A stretch of DNA of 64,000 bases from Gigaspora margarita (taxonomy: Eukaryota; Glomeromycota; Glomeromycetes; Diversisporales; Gigasporaceae): the NCBI GenBank assembly GCA_009809945.1, contig WTPW01001259.1, positions 156,056 through 220,055 of the forward strand, read 5' to 3'. The position numbers and the translations under genes are program-made. Shown here piece after piece: positions 1 to 12,285 of this stretch. Every line of letters begins with the position of its first letter. The stretch's first letter is position 1. The notes below the pieces were generated by a model. That model was not told where the DNA came from and made no database searches. It worked only from the letters and a program-made list of their open reading frames with translations.

Positions 1-55
1 ATTATATACTTTTTCCCTTCTAATAAATACATGAATTTTAGATTAACTCTACTAA

Positions 56-261
56 GGCAAGACCAACTAGATTCTGTGTTTTACATTATCTCCTCTCCCT
101 CATAATAAAAAAATTTAGATAAATATACATAGTGCACGGTAGAATTTGGAAAATTTTTATACACTCATGGAATAATTCGGAAATTTTTTTTTAAAATTTT
201 ACTATGTGAACCACCCCCTGGAGGGGAGTAATGTAAAACACAGAATTCAGTTAGTCTCACC
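56..261. mobile_element. Tourist-like (PIF/Harbinger-type) MITE, family A, copy 1
   Basis: This non-coding element of about 206 bp has imperfect terminal inverted repeats starting GGCAAGACCAACTAG and ending with the complement. It is flanked by TAA on both sides (53-55 and 262-264). The inner ends carry the family signature TGTGTTTTACATTA / TAATGTAAAACACA. A GGC start with a 3-bp TWA target duplication is characteristic of PIF/Harbinger MITEs. It is the most diverged of four copies in the window. Confidence 0.8.
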
Positions 262-264
262 TAA

Positions 265-1250
265 TTCTATTGAGTCATCTCTGACTCACTATGACTACAA
301 CACCTTTAGGAACTATATTGTGACTATAAGTGGGCAAAGTTACCATGTGAAAATCTATTTTTTATCGAAGAGAATAAACAAATAGTCAGCGAAATGACAA
401 GGTCAAAAACTGGAATTGTGACTCTGGCGTGCGCAGTTACAATGTGCTCATACAGGAAATTGTTGCGGCACATTCCTATTCTATTTGGGGCTATGCCGCA
501 TCTAACAAACAATGACTAATGCCAGGAGAAATAATACTATCGTAACAATATAAACATGTGAAAGTATCCTAAATAAACAAATAAAAAAAGGCTTGGGATG
601 GAGCCCTTCACAAAGTATATAATTTTGATACCCATACAATTGTCCGATTGCGTGATTGTAAAAGATCGTAAAAACGATTTTTGGCCAAAAATTCAATTTT
701 CTTTGGCCATATATATGCTCACTAAATTTATACAAAATTACGCAACCAGGCAACAATCAGGTAATTATTCAAGTGATTGAAGTGATTGTATGGGTGTGCA
801 GCGATCTACAAATTTGATCAAATTACCAGCGTGAGTAAGAAGTTTAATTCTTTTTCACTTTAACAATTGTGTTTCGGAACAATGTATAATTAATTATAAT
901 CATTTAATTCTTAATAAATTACCATGCATTAATTAGATTGACTACTGGTTTAATCCCTTATCCCCGTGCCGGAGGCATGGGCTAATATGCTAGTATTATA
1001 ATAAAAAGAAGAAGTTATTAATTAGAATAGTACTTCAATACAATCGACAACAATAAAGTAAACTAACAGAAATTACTTATCTAAAATAGCTACTACAAGA
1101 CTCTACAGACTCTAATTACGTGGACCAAGTCTATCCATGCCTTAATCGAAGCCTTATTATTATTAGGGTTAGGCTATGGTTGTTAGTTGATTTTAGTTGG
1201 TGTTAGTAGTGTAAAGTGGTAAAATTTATAAAAGGGCATAAATTTCACCC
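265..1250. other. Intergenic, no gene recognised
   Basis: AT-rich sequence with only short chance open frames on both strands. A weak inverted match (ACCCATACAATT near 630 and its complement near 790) may be the remains of a small transposon. I see no supported gene or RNA here. Confidence 0.5.
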
Positions 1251-2520
1251 TTCTCAACAAATATAAGTGGTCGTGGTGAAGCTTATCACATAACAGATAA
1301 ATATAAAAAGCCATTTGCAGGATTAAATAGACCACTAGAATCAAACAACTAGTGCCATGATATCAGAAATTTGTAGAGCAACTTATTGCAAGGGCATTAG
1401 GCTGTTCAAAGTTGATTATTAGGTTAACATCGATATTTAGGCTCAGGCATGAAGGGGAGGAAAAAAATTTTAATGACATTAATTTAATAATAAACTAGAA
1501 ACGTCTTATGCCAATATGGTGCAGCTTAGGCCAGACCAAGTTGATTATGTGTTTTGCAGAGCTCTCTCCTCCTTTATAGTAAAAAAATTTAGATAAATAT
1601 ACATAAGGCTACAGAATATTTTAGAAAATTTTTTTATAGTCATGGAACAAATTGGAAAAATTTTGCTATGTGAACCACCCTTCTCTCCCTCTGGATAAGA
1701 GAGGGAGGTAATATAAAACACATAATAAACTTGGTCTGGCCTTATCTTGTAATGAATAAATATGAAAAATCACTTACAGTTTAAGCAAGTCATTAGGAAT
1801 CAAACTAAACATTGCATTGATATTAAAAGTACAGGAGACCTATCAAATGATGAACAGATACAAAAAATTACTTGAAGAATTAAATAATTTATTAGTTATC
1901 AAACCAAATGAAACATAGGTATTGAGAATTTGTGAAACAATCTAGTACGAGATGAATATATATGATGAATCACTTGTGGATTCAAATAAATTACTTCAAA
2001 TGATGCAAGGGCACTAAGCCAATGTGGACTGCTTATCACATGAGGAATAAATATAAAGAATTACTCATGATTTAGTTAAATCAATAGAAATCGAGAACAG
2101 AAGTTAAATCATCACCCAAAATTTATCAATTAGCTTGACCAACCAGTCAAACTTATAAGATCAGCCAGGTAGAAATTTAGTCAGATGATGCATGGTTGTT
2201 AATTCAACGTATTCAGACTTATCTCATGTGGAATAGATACAAAGAATCACTTTCAAAAATGAATAAGGCATCAGAAATCAAACCTACTGATGCATGGGTG
2301 CCAAGAAATCATGGAGCAACTTATCGTAAGATGAATAAATATAAAGAATCACAAACGAGCCACCTGAAATTAAACCTAATGATGCATGGGCATCATGTCA
2401 ACATAATCATGAAGAATAATTATGATAAATCACTTGCTGCATATCTCATTAAAGCAAATTTGACAAAGCTTTAATATCCAGTACTTATTGGGCTGGAGAA
2501 CAGGAAATAAATGTGACATT
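1250..2520 (+). pseudogene. Decayed TPR-repeat gene relic
   Basis: Several short plus-strand stretches read like degenerate tetratricopeptide repeats of the type common in Rhizophagus kinase-TPR proteins. The clearest is at 2196-2474, with DAWVPRNHGATYRKMNKYKES. Related pieces lie near 1270 (EAYHITDKYKK) and 2030 (AYHMRNKYKELL). The pieces recur at roughly repeat-unit spacing but are separated by stops and frameshifts. A family-A MITE sits inside the relic at 1529-1741. No start codon, kinase domain or splice structure can be recovered. It is most likely the dead remnant of a paralogue of the TPR-containing gene at 4167-9545, though in the opposite orientation. Confidence 0.5.
1529..1741. mobile_element. 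Tourist-like MITE, family A, copy 2
   Basis: A 213-bp element with inverted ends GGCCAGACCAAGTTGATTAT and the complement, flanked by TTA at 1526-1528 and 1742-1744. Same family as 56-261, 49518-52429 and 56386-56653. It lies inside the TPR gene relic. Confidence 0.85.
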
Positions 2521-2638
2521 CAAATTACTGTTCTAACCCAAGTTATATATGTCGATTAATCAGCTAAATCATGCAATCAAAATCTCTAGACGAGCATTCG
2601 GACTGAAGATCAATTGTGGTAATGAACTTGTTACTCTA

Positions 2639-2784
2639 TCTAGAGTAGAGTTGCTAGTGAAACTGGCGAAACTTGGTGAAACTTGGTGAAACTGGTGGCT
2701 ATCTAAAATCTGATTGACTATTGAATGCAATAGCCAATCAAATTTTAAATAGTCACCAGTTTCACCTGCAGCTTTACTCTAGAG
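2639..2784. repeat. Small foldback element
   Basis: About 145 bp with long imperfect inverted arms: CTAGAGTAGAGTTGC...GTGAAACTGG on the left and the complement ending TTTACTCTAG on the right. It contains a short direct triplication of GAAACTTGGT. No coding capacity. It is probably a MITE; the target duplication is not clear. Confidence 0.6.
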
Positions 2785-4166
2785 TGAAAAGAACATGTGG
2801 AATTAAATCAACATAAGGCAAAATAAGGTAATCAGGAATTCAAAGCGACAAATTTATCAGAAATATGGTAATGCACAATTTAAAAAATAAAAAAAAATAA
2901 AGCAAACAAACAAGTCTATTGCATATATACACGGTGTAGTTCTTTCCCCAAAAGTATTAATGAAAAAAAAAATTGATTGAGACCATAAAATAGAGCCATC
3001 TTATCGAAACAAACAGACCTTGCATAACAGAAACTTACCAGACGTATAAAGAGCCTGGGTTTAAGATTTAGTTCGTGCTGGTAGCTTTCAACGCTTGCTG
3101 AATGAGCGAGTTTTTAATTAACTCCCAACAAGATACGTTTAAAAAAAAAAAAATTCCCACAATGAGCCTAAAATTAAACAAATGGGTAACAACACCTTGC
3201 AACTATCCAATTATCAAAAAAAGCCATAAACCAACAAATGATCTTATTTGATAATAAACAAAGAACGACGGCCTTTATTTGATTAAGGCATTAAAAGCAT
3301 ATGCAATCCGCAGGTCTGATCTGGCACACACTTCAGGACATGAGATACTACTCAACGAGCCCAATGATGACACAGCCACAAAGCATTGACTCATATAGAC
3401 TCGAAATACCTGCTATCTGGACAAAGGTCGCAGCGCAGTTTCCAAGTAGGTGACACACCAATTATGGCTGTAGAGCGTGCAGAAGCTATTCACTCAGACA
3501 AACATGTTCATATTAATGGCCTGCCTGCGTTACGCAGGCGGAAAACCACCGGCCAGCGCTAAGCCACACAAACTCAACTGCTTACGGTGATCTCCCGGCG
3601 CAATATTATTTGCTATTTCTGGAAGCATATCCCGTTTCAGTTTCAACATATAATCTGCATCCATCAAATAAAATTAAACTCCGACCAATTATAAGAAACA
3701 TGCGTGCAATGTTTTTCGAGACAGAAGAATGTCACAATCAGGCTTAGATAAAGACAATCAGAAACCTTTTAACGATTACAGACGTTAGAGAATTTGTAGT
3801 ATAAGATTTTACACAAGTTTGTAAATCAATAAATTAGTACCCGTACATAAACATTATGTATAATAATTTTTTTCTATTTCTTATGTATCAAATGAAAATA
3901 TTAACAGAAATAATAATAGTATTCATAATAACAAATTATTATTTGTATAATTGATAGCATTTACAGTAATAATACAAATAGATCAAAGATAGAAATAAAT
4001 TGATAGCATTTACAGTAACAATACAAAGCAGATCAAAGGTAGAAATAACAATATTTAAGATTAGATTAACGATTCTAAACGATTTTAGAGACTCGATCAT
4101 TGATTCTGAATTTTAATCAATTTACAACCATAGATCAATGGCGTCAGCACTAAACATTTCTTGAAC
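2785..4166. other. Intergenic, downstream of the TPR-VLIG gene
   Basis: No gene supported. A less AT-rich patch at about 3240-3620 includes a small perfect hairpin (GCCTGCG TTA CGCAGGC, near 3519). The stretch next to the gene end (3840-4160) has short repeated phrases such as TTGATAGCATTTACAGTAA and is plausibly the 3' UTR and terminator region of the minus-strand gene. Confidence 0.5.
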
Positions 4167-7100
4167 TTACTTCATATTCATATTAACAAACTTTTGATAA
4201 TATTCAGATGCCTTATGCTCATCTTGTTTAACTCCAATTCCTTTATAATAACAATATCCAACATAATATATTCCTTTAACATTATTCATTTTAGCGGATT
4301 TTTGATAATAATCGAATGCTTGACGCTCATCCTTCGCAACTCCAATGCCATTTTGATAACAGTTACCAAGTGCACATATACCATAAGAATTGTCCATATT
4401 AGCAGATTTTTGGTAATAATCGAATGCTTTTTGCTCGTTCTTTTCAACTCCAATTCCGTCAAGATAACAGTTTCCAAGTGCATACATTCCACGAGAATCT
4501 TCCTTGTTCGCAGACTTTTCATAATAGACGAATGCTTGATGCTCATCCTTTTCAATTCCAATTCCGTTTTGATAACAATAACCAATGTTGTATGTTCCAT
4601 AAGAACTACTCATTTCAGAAGATTTTAGATAGTAATTAAATGCCATACGTTCATTCTTTTCAACTCCAATTCCATTTTCATAACAATAACCAATATTGCA
4701 TGCTCCCTTAAAATGTCCCTTATCAGCAGATTTTTGATAATAAATGAATGCCAAACGTTCATTCTTTTCAACCCCAATTCCATTTTGATAACAATAACCA
4801 ACACTATATGTTCCATGAACACTGCCCATCTCAGATGATTTTTGATAATGAAAAAATGCCTTATATTCGTCTTTTTTAATTCCAATTTCACCAAGATAAC
4901 AGTTACCAAGCGCATTTAGTGCGTCAGCATTATCATAAGATTTTTGATAATAAATGAATGCCTTACGTTCATCCTTTTTAACTCCAATCCCATTTTGATA
5001 ACAATATCCAACGTTGTATGCTCCTTTAGCATGACCCATATCAGCAGATTTTCGATAATTATTAAATGCCTTACATTCATCTTTTTCGACTCCAATTCCA
5101 TTTTGATAATTATAGCCGAGTTCATAAACTTTATCAGCATCTTCTATTAATGCATGCCAGTAACTTTTAACCAGTGGATACCATTCTGAAAAATTCATTT
5201 TGCTTTGTGAATTTTTGCAATTATTAAGTATTGATTTGTATAAATCAACAACGTCCTTGTGATATTGTTTCGATGGTGGGGAATACGCAGTCAATCCATT
5301 CTTAAATGACGCAAATAATTTAAGTTTTTTATTTTTAATCCTTGCATTAAGAATGCTAAGGCATTCAAAGTTGTGTGCACCTATCTCATTGTCTTTTTCA
5401 TTGTTTTTTTCTTTGGCTATTTCTAAAGCTTTTTGAAGAGTTTCCCAAAATTCTTGTTCTAACGCACTTAATTTTGTCGCATTTTTTCCTGCAACATGTT
5501 GCACCATTAGTATATCAGGAGACATGTCCACCCTCTCAAAGCATGATCTTGTCACAATGCCTGTCTGCACTATCTTTAAAATTTCAATCAATTCTTTTGT
5601 TGATTCTCCAAGCATGTTAATAATTATTAAATTACTTATTCCTATTGCAAAAGTTGCCAACATTCGATCATTCTTTTCAAATTCTGTTTCATCTATTTTT
5701 CCTGGTGCACCAAGTCCTTCTGTATCTATTAAAATGAAAGCATCAACGCTAAGCTGATTAGATAATCCCTTTTCCAAAAATAATAATCGCATAAAGAGCC
5801 CTTTAGTACGACGCTCAACTGAAGGAGAAACTTTGCACGCAAAAAGTGCATTTAGAAGAATGGACTTTTCAGATGATTGCAATCCAAGTATATTGATTAC
5901 AAAAACTCGAAGTTTTGGAAATCTTTTATTAATATAATTACAAATTGCTAAGAACCAAGCTTCGTGTAGAGTTGCAGAATCACCATCAAACAATTCTATG
6001 GTGCTACCGCTAATTAACAGCTCAGCGCAATATTCCGGTAATTTCAAAACCTTTGCTTTGTCAAGACCTTTGATGGGAATAATCTTTGAAACATCTTCAA
6101 AATCAGAAATGAAAATCCTATAAATATGTCCTAATTCACGGAAAAAATGGTCTATACCCAAACTAATGTTATCAATTTCTTCCCAAAGTTTTGTTATTTC
6201 TTCTCGAATTTCTTTCTCTTTTTCTTGATCAATGTTAACGCCTGCACGTTTTAATTCTTTTTTTTTGAGTATAGCATCATTTCGAAGTTCATATGACTTT
6301 TCCATAGAAAGCCTGGATATTTCTCTTTCAAGATGTGCTAAAACTTGCCTTCTTTTATCAATAGGTAGAGCCAATATATTGGCAAATTCTTGAATTAATT
6401 TTTGCAAATCGGTCGTTTGTTGCCAAAATCGTATGTAATTTGATTCATCTTCAAATTGTTTTTTTTGAAGTGTCATAATATTCAGTTTAATGTGGCGGCA
6501 AGTTCTATCATTAATAATATTTATAATGCTCTTAGATTCAGGAAACTCGGTTTTTCCAACAAACTGTAATGTTTTCCCGATTTTTAGACTATTAATATCA
6601 ATTGAAAATCCAGAAAAATCTAAAGCATTTTTAAACATGTCGCAAACTCTTTCTTTTTTGCTACCTTGATGCATCTCATTTGTATAAATTGTGTACTTTT
6701 CCTTTTTATCTTTGTTTTCAGGATCTACGTAGTTGTATATTATTTTATTTGAATCAACTAAAGTTTCAAAATTATTTTTTTGAGTTTTATTATATCCAGG
6801 CATTAGAAAAACAAGGAAGCATGATGTAAATTGCTTTAGAAAGTTGATTTGGTCAGGATAATCTAATGCATCACCGTGTAAATTTGCAAGCAGCACAATC
6901 TCCTTTTCTTCTTTATCGTAATAATTTTTAAAAACATTATTCCATAACGCATCACCACAAGTTTCTTCGATTAACCAAACGAACTCAATGCTTCCGTTGA
7001 TCATATATGGAATTCCATATTTTGCTCCTGGCTCAAAACATGAAGTGAACGTAGATTTTGAATTCATTAACTGATTAATTATAGTACTTTTGCCTTTAGA

Positions 7101-9545
7101 ATTTGTTCCAATTCGGACTGCAACAATCATTTTGAAAGAATCTTCGAAAAGATGATTTTCTATTATAATTCCATTGCTTGTTTTCCATTTAATAGTTGGT
7201 CCCGTAAACAAAGGAAGCATCACTTTATACTTTTCTGCACTATCTAATTCGGGTATCAATAAAGGAAATGCAATTGGAAATTGAGATATGGTTTGAAAAA
7301 TATCTTGAGCTACAGTACATTCAGCTGAGGCAAATAAAGTAGCAATACAATCAAATCGAGATAATCTATTTTTTCTGATTGCCTTCATGTTTTCACAATT
7401 TGACTCACTATTGAAAGGCACTTCATCTTTCTCATCATAATTTTTTAAACTTTTATTAAAGTTTTCTGCATTAAGAATATCAACTCCCCACATCTTAACT
7501 TTCTGCTGAATATATGGAAGAACTGCTGCCACATTTCCATGAACTTTATTATTAGACGATAATTTTGGTGGTGGAATAATTTTATCAAGTTTAGCATAAT
7601 AGTGTGGTTCGATTAAACGTAATTCTTTACCCAAAATTGAATGCCATTTTTCATTTATTTTTAAAGTTTTCTCGGTCATAGTTTGATAAGTTTTTTCAAG
7701 TTCTCTCAAGGCAAAGGCATAATTTGGTTCAATTTCTAATGCATCGTGCAAATCCTCAAGTGCTTTTTCAAGTATTTTGAAGAACAATCGATAAATAGAC
7801 GCACGACATGATAAAGCAAATACATTTTTTGGTTCGATATCTAATGATGTGTCAAAATATGTGAATGATTCGCTATATCTTTTGATCTCTAAATGTGACT
7901 TCCCATGTTTTCTCAATGATTCTGCAAATTCTTTGCTATCCTCAGATTCCCCTTTGATTTTTCGTAAATAGTTCATTGCAAATATGTTATTTGGATCAAT
8001 TTTTAATACTTCACCTAAGTCTGCAGATGATTCCTCATCTTTAGCCAAAGAAAAATTGACTGCTCCACGTTCTTTCAAAGCAAATATATCGTCAGATTCG
8101 ATACTTAGTGCTTTTGTTAGGTATTCATGCGCTTTTTCATATAGACCATTTGCTCGATAAATTGCTCCAAGATATTTTAATGTAAATGGATCTTTTTTGT
8201 CAAGATGAAATGCTTTAACTAAATCAGCGATTGATTCATTGTATTTCTTCAAAGAGTAATAAGCAGCACCACGATACTTTAATGCAAATAAAGTAGATTC
8301 ATTAACATCCAATAATTTGGTTAAATGTTGAATCAGGTCTTCATACTTTTCCTCCGTGAAATAAAATATTGCCTCTTTATCTGGAAAACCTTTAAGACTT
8401 TCCTGGCGTTTTATGTAGTACAGGCTTTCTAATTCAAATGTAACTTCTACTAAAGCTGGTCTCCCGGAAGGATTTGAATTGCAGCATTTTTTTATTAATG
8501 TTTTTAATTGTCCAAATGTATCTTTTTCTTCAAGTTTATCAATCAAATTATCAATGCTATATGAACTCTTGCCATTTTTCATATTAGCATCATCTATGTC
8601 ATAAAAGGGTCTGTGTATTGGATGGTTGTTAGCTTATTAATATAAAGCTGTTACAAATTTGTCCATATTAAACAAACCAAACATACTTTTCACCATTCAT
8701 TGCAATTTCCCACATAACCAATCCACAACTATAAATATCTGTGAAATAAAAAAATATTAGCTTGTATAGAAATAATAAATATTCTGAATTTTATTAATAT
8801 CAATCTTTTAAAGTATACCTGAAAGTTTCAACACTTTTTCATTCGTTTCTTGAATATCTAATAAACGTTCAGGAGCAGCCCATCGTACAGCTTCTAATGT
8901 GTAGATAAAATTAAATTAGAGATTATAAATTAACAATTTAGTTAAGCCATTAACATACCTATATTATCAAATCCTCCGTTTGTGTCAAAACCAAAGCCCG
9001 CAATCTTTAATTTTGAGTTTTCGTCCACTAAAATATTTTCTGAATTTATATTCAAATGTATAATTCCATGTTCATGACATTCTAGTAATCCCTTTGCGAT
9101 ATCAATAGACATTTCTAACATTTTATACCGCGTAAGAAAATTTTTTAAAAGGTACTCATGTAAATTTCCGTTTTTTACGTAATCCATTATTAAACCTCTA
9201 TCTTCATTTGGATACTTAATTATTCCACGAAAGCTGATTACATTTTCGCTATAGAAATATATATGCTTCCCAATTTCATTAATCGATATTTCTCTTTTTA
9301 GATTTTTAGATTTTTTTGGTATTTTAACTACGGAGATGAAGAAAGTAATTTATAAGATGTTTGTTTCGAGTTCAATTTACTTTGACATATACACTGATGT
9401 TAGTAAAGAAATAAATACCCGCAACCTTAATTCTTTTATATTCTGCAAGCTTGATAATGCTAAATAACCCTTGACAGATTTCTTCTTCACATTTAACGTC
9501 GTCGTTGAATGGAATAAAAATATCAAATTTTTTGCTGGAAGACAT
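4167..9545 (-). CDS. Pseudokinase-TPR-VLIG-like GTPase-Sel1 repeat protein
   Basis: Five exons are supported by GT...AG sites and a continuous frame: 9545-9419, 9327-8959, 8893-8819, 8738-8687, 8610-4167, giving 1688 residues. Residues 1 to about 275 form a kinase fold: VAVK lysine at 44, HLNINSEN in place of HRDLxxxN at 133-140, GFG in place of DFG at 153-155, then WAAPERL and a DIYSCGLVMWE helix. Two key aspartates are missing, so it is probably a pseudokinase. Residues about 290-520 are TPR repeats. About 600-1350 resembles vertebrate VLIG/URGCP GTPases, with a P-loop GTNSKGKST near 707 and a second site, GLQSSEKS...DTEGLGAPG, near 1116-1170. The last 320 residues are nine Sel1 repeats. 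The kinase could bind partners, the GTPase could switch, and the repeats could scaffold; this is inference. The start was chosen because it opens the kinase N-lobe and follows no other usable ATG. Confidence 0.85.
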
Positions 9546-10231
9546 TGTACGGTAAAATAAAATTATTCGGCGACTGATGAAAAAATGCGCTTGGAAAGCT
9601 GTAACTTATTCTGTAATGGATTTAAAACTTTAGATAATACTATAGCTTATTATTAACAAAGAAAAAGGGCTTTCAATAAATCTCGGACCTTGCATTTTTT
9701 CTCGTCCATACTTGGTAAAAAAATCGAACTTTATTTTTAATAAAATCCTAAAAAAGAAGTTCATTTAAGCCATACACTTATTAGACTTATTAGGAAAGAT
9801 TATAGAACTGCAGCATTCAATTAGAACGGCTCTTTTATTTTTAATATTATTAATCAAAACTTTTTCAGTAAACCGCTTCTTGTCCGACCCTGATAACCAT
9901 ATGTAATAGCTCAATTCTTAGATTATCGTTATACATCAGGATCACAAAGTATGTGGTAAGTAGATGTGCAACACAATTGCGCAAAACAGGAACGAGGACC
10001 CAAATATGTAAATATAATGCTATAAGTGTAATGAATTATGCCGTAACTCTAATAATCACGACAGTGATTTTCTGCGGCAATGAATTACCAATTCCGTCCG
10101 TGTTAAAATCAGCTACAAAAATTCTATACATTATATTTTTAACATAAAAAGATTCTAAATTCAATTTACGGTGTTCGGCCAGGCTATAAAAACTAAAATC
10201 GTCTAATTTAACAAAGTATTATCTTTTTCAA
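9546..10231. promoter_or_regulatory. Divergent intergenic region between the VLIG-like and CBM21-like genes
   Basis: This 686-bp spacer separates two divergent start codons. A TATA-like box TATAAAAA lies at 10185-10192, 47 nt before the plus-strand ATG. No equivalent box is obvious upstream of the minus-strand ATG. The spacer contains no convincing gene; the open frame at 9953-10147 has no recognisable features. Confidence 0.5.
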
Positions 10232-12285
10232 ATGTCTAACAATATATTCATAGAATCTGTACGGATTGTTGAAGGAGACAGTGATATAGTTCTTCGTGGT
10301 ATGGTTAAATTACAAGCTTCTAACGAAGAGAAAATAGTGACTATAGAATACACTACAGATTCCTGGATTAGACATAATAGCGTAGACGCACAATACCTAT
10401 ATAATTTCTCCAATCAAGACTTCTATGGTTTTAAAGCTTCATTTAAAAAGTCTGATATTCCCCTTAATTTGAAATTTCGAGCGCGATATGAAACTTTTTG
10501 GACTAGTGATGATTATGAATTTTTCTATGATGAAGGCATTCCTAAAGAAAAACACTTTTCCAATGATACTAACTTTGAAAATTATTCAACCGAACGCAAA
10601 CGTAAACAACAAGAGGAAGAACACAGAAAGTTAGAAGAAGAACGTAAGCGTAAACAACAAGAGGAAGAACACAGAAAGCTAGAAGAAGAGCGTAAATTAT
10701 TAGATGAAGAACGCAGAAAGTTAAAGGAAGAACAGAAAAAGCTAAAGGAAGAGCGTTTACATAAACAAAAAGAAGAACGTATATGTAAACAACAAGAGGA
10801 AGAGTTGCAGAAAAGGCTAGAGGAAGAACAGAAAAGGTTAGAGGAAGAACGGAACTTATTAGTTGAAGAACGTAGTAGGCTAGAGGAAGAACAGAAAAGG
10901 CTAAAGGAAGAACGATTGCGTAAACAACAAGATGAACGCAGATGGCAAGAAAAAGAACAGAAAATGCTAGAGGAAGAAAATTTACGTAAGAAACAAGAGG
11001 AAGAACACAGAAAGCTTGAAGAAGAACGCAGAAGATTTGAGAAAGAACAGAAAATGCTAGAGGAAGAACGTTCACGTAAACAACAAGAGGAAGAATACAA
11101 AAAGTTAGGGAAAGAACAGAAAAGGCTAGATGAAGAACGTAATTTACTAGGTGAAGAACGTAGAAAGTTAGATGAAGAGCGGAAAAGGTTAGAGGAAGAA
11201 CGTGGGCGCAAACAACAAGAGGAAGAACGCAGAAGACTAGAGAAAGAACAGAAAAGATTAGAGGAAGAACGATTGCGTAAACAACAAGAAGAACACAGAT
11301 GGCTAGAAAAAGAACAGAAAAAGCTAGAGGAAGAAAACAGAAGGCAAGAGGAAGAACGTTCACGTAAACAACTAGAAGAAGCACACAAAAAGTTGGAGGA
11401 GGAAGAACAGAAAAGGCTCGAGAAAGAACGTAGTTTTCTAGTTGAAGAACGCAGAAGGCTAGAGGAAGAACAGAAAAGGCTAGCGGAAGAGCGTAGTTTA
11501 CTAGAGGAAGAACGTTTACATAAACAACAAGAGGAAGAAAGCAAGAGGTTAGAGAAAGTACAGAAAAGTCAAGAGGAAGAACGTTTACGTAAACAACGAG
11601 AGGAGGAGCACAAAAGGCTAGAGAAAGAACAGAAAAAGCTAGGGGAAGAGCGTAGTTTACTAGTTGAAGAACGCATAAAGCTAGAAGAAGAACAGAAAAG
11701 ATTAGAGGAAGAGTGTTTACATAAACAACAAGAGAAAGAACAGAAACTGCTAGAGGAAGAACGTTTACATAAACAAAGAGAAGAAGGGCACAAAAGGCTA
11801 GAGGAAGAACAGAAAAAGCTAGAGGAAGATGAAGAGCGCAGAAGGTTAGAGGAAGAACAGAAAAGACAAGAAGAAGAACGATTACGTAAACAAAAAGAGG
11901 AAGAATGCAGAAGACAAGGGCAACAAGAGGAAGAACTCAATCAACAGCAAATCACAAACAAAGACATCTCTCAAAGGAATTCACAAGTTCCTACCTTTAA
12001 TTGTTGCTTAAATCCGAATTTTGGATCGGGACAGGCCCATTATCAAGAAGGTAAATTATTCAGAACTTTCAAATTATTATTTATAAATATTCTATCATAT
12101 TTATATCACTATATTATGTTAAAGATAATCAGTGTGGACAGAAATCTTGTATCGTGCATGGACTTTATTTTGAACAATGTCAGCAGTATGAAGAAGATTT
12201 CGAAACCGAATTGCACAAGGAAGAAGTAAGCATTAATGCAAAAGAATTTGAATCAAAAGCTTTTGAATGTTATAGACTAAAATAG
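10232..12285 (+). CDS. CBM21-like domain with long coiled-coil tail
   Basis: Two exons, 10232-12050 and 12125-12285, joined by a 74-nt GT...AG intron, give 659 residues. Reading through the intron instead gives a longer frame to 12229 with a hydrophobic tail out of character for the protein. Splicing gives an acidic tail (DNQCGQKSCIVHG, then FETELHKEEV) that matches the rest. Residues about 5-110 resemble a CBM21 / PP1-regulatory-subunit glycogen-binding fold: VTIEYTTDSW, FYGFKASF, LKFRARY and YEFFYDEG fall in the expected order. Residues about 120-590 are an almost uninterrupted Glu/Lys/Arg/Gln coiled coil of repeated EEERxRKQQEEEHRKLEEE-type units. A TATA-like box lies 47 nt upstream. A role tethering something to glycogen or polysaccharide is possible; sugar-binding residues were not verified. 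Confidence 0.8.

Noticed and set aside
598-780. A 60-codon plus-strand frame
   Set aside because: No domain, no conserved start context, and an opposite-strand frame overlaps it; chance in AT-rich sequence.
10569-11940. Long minus-strand frames up to 320 codons
   Set aside because: Mirror of the repetitive GAAGAA coiled-coil coding strand; Ser/Cys/Leu low complexity, no start or splice support.
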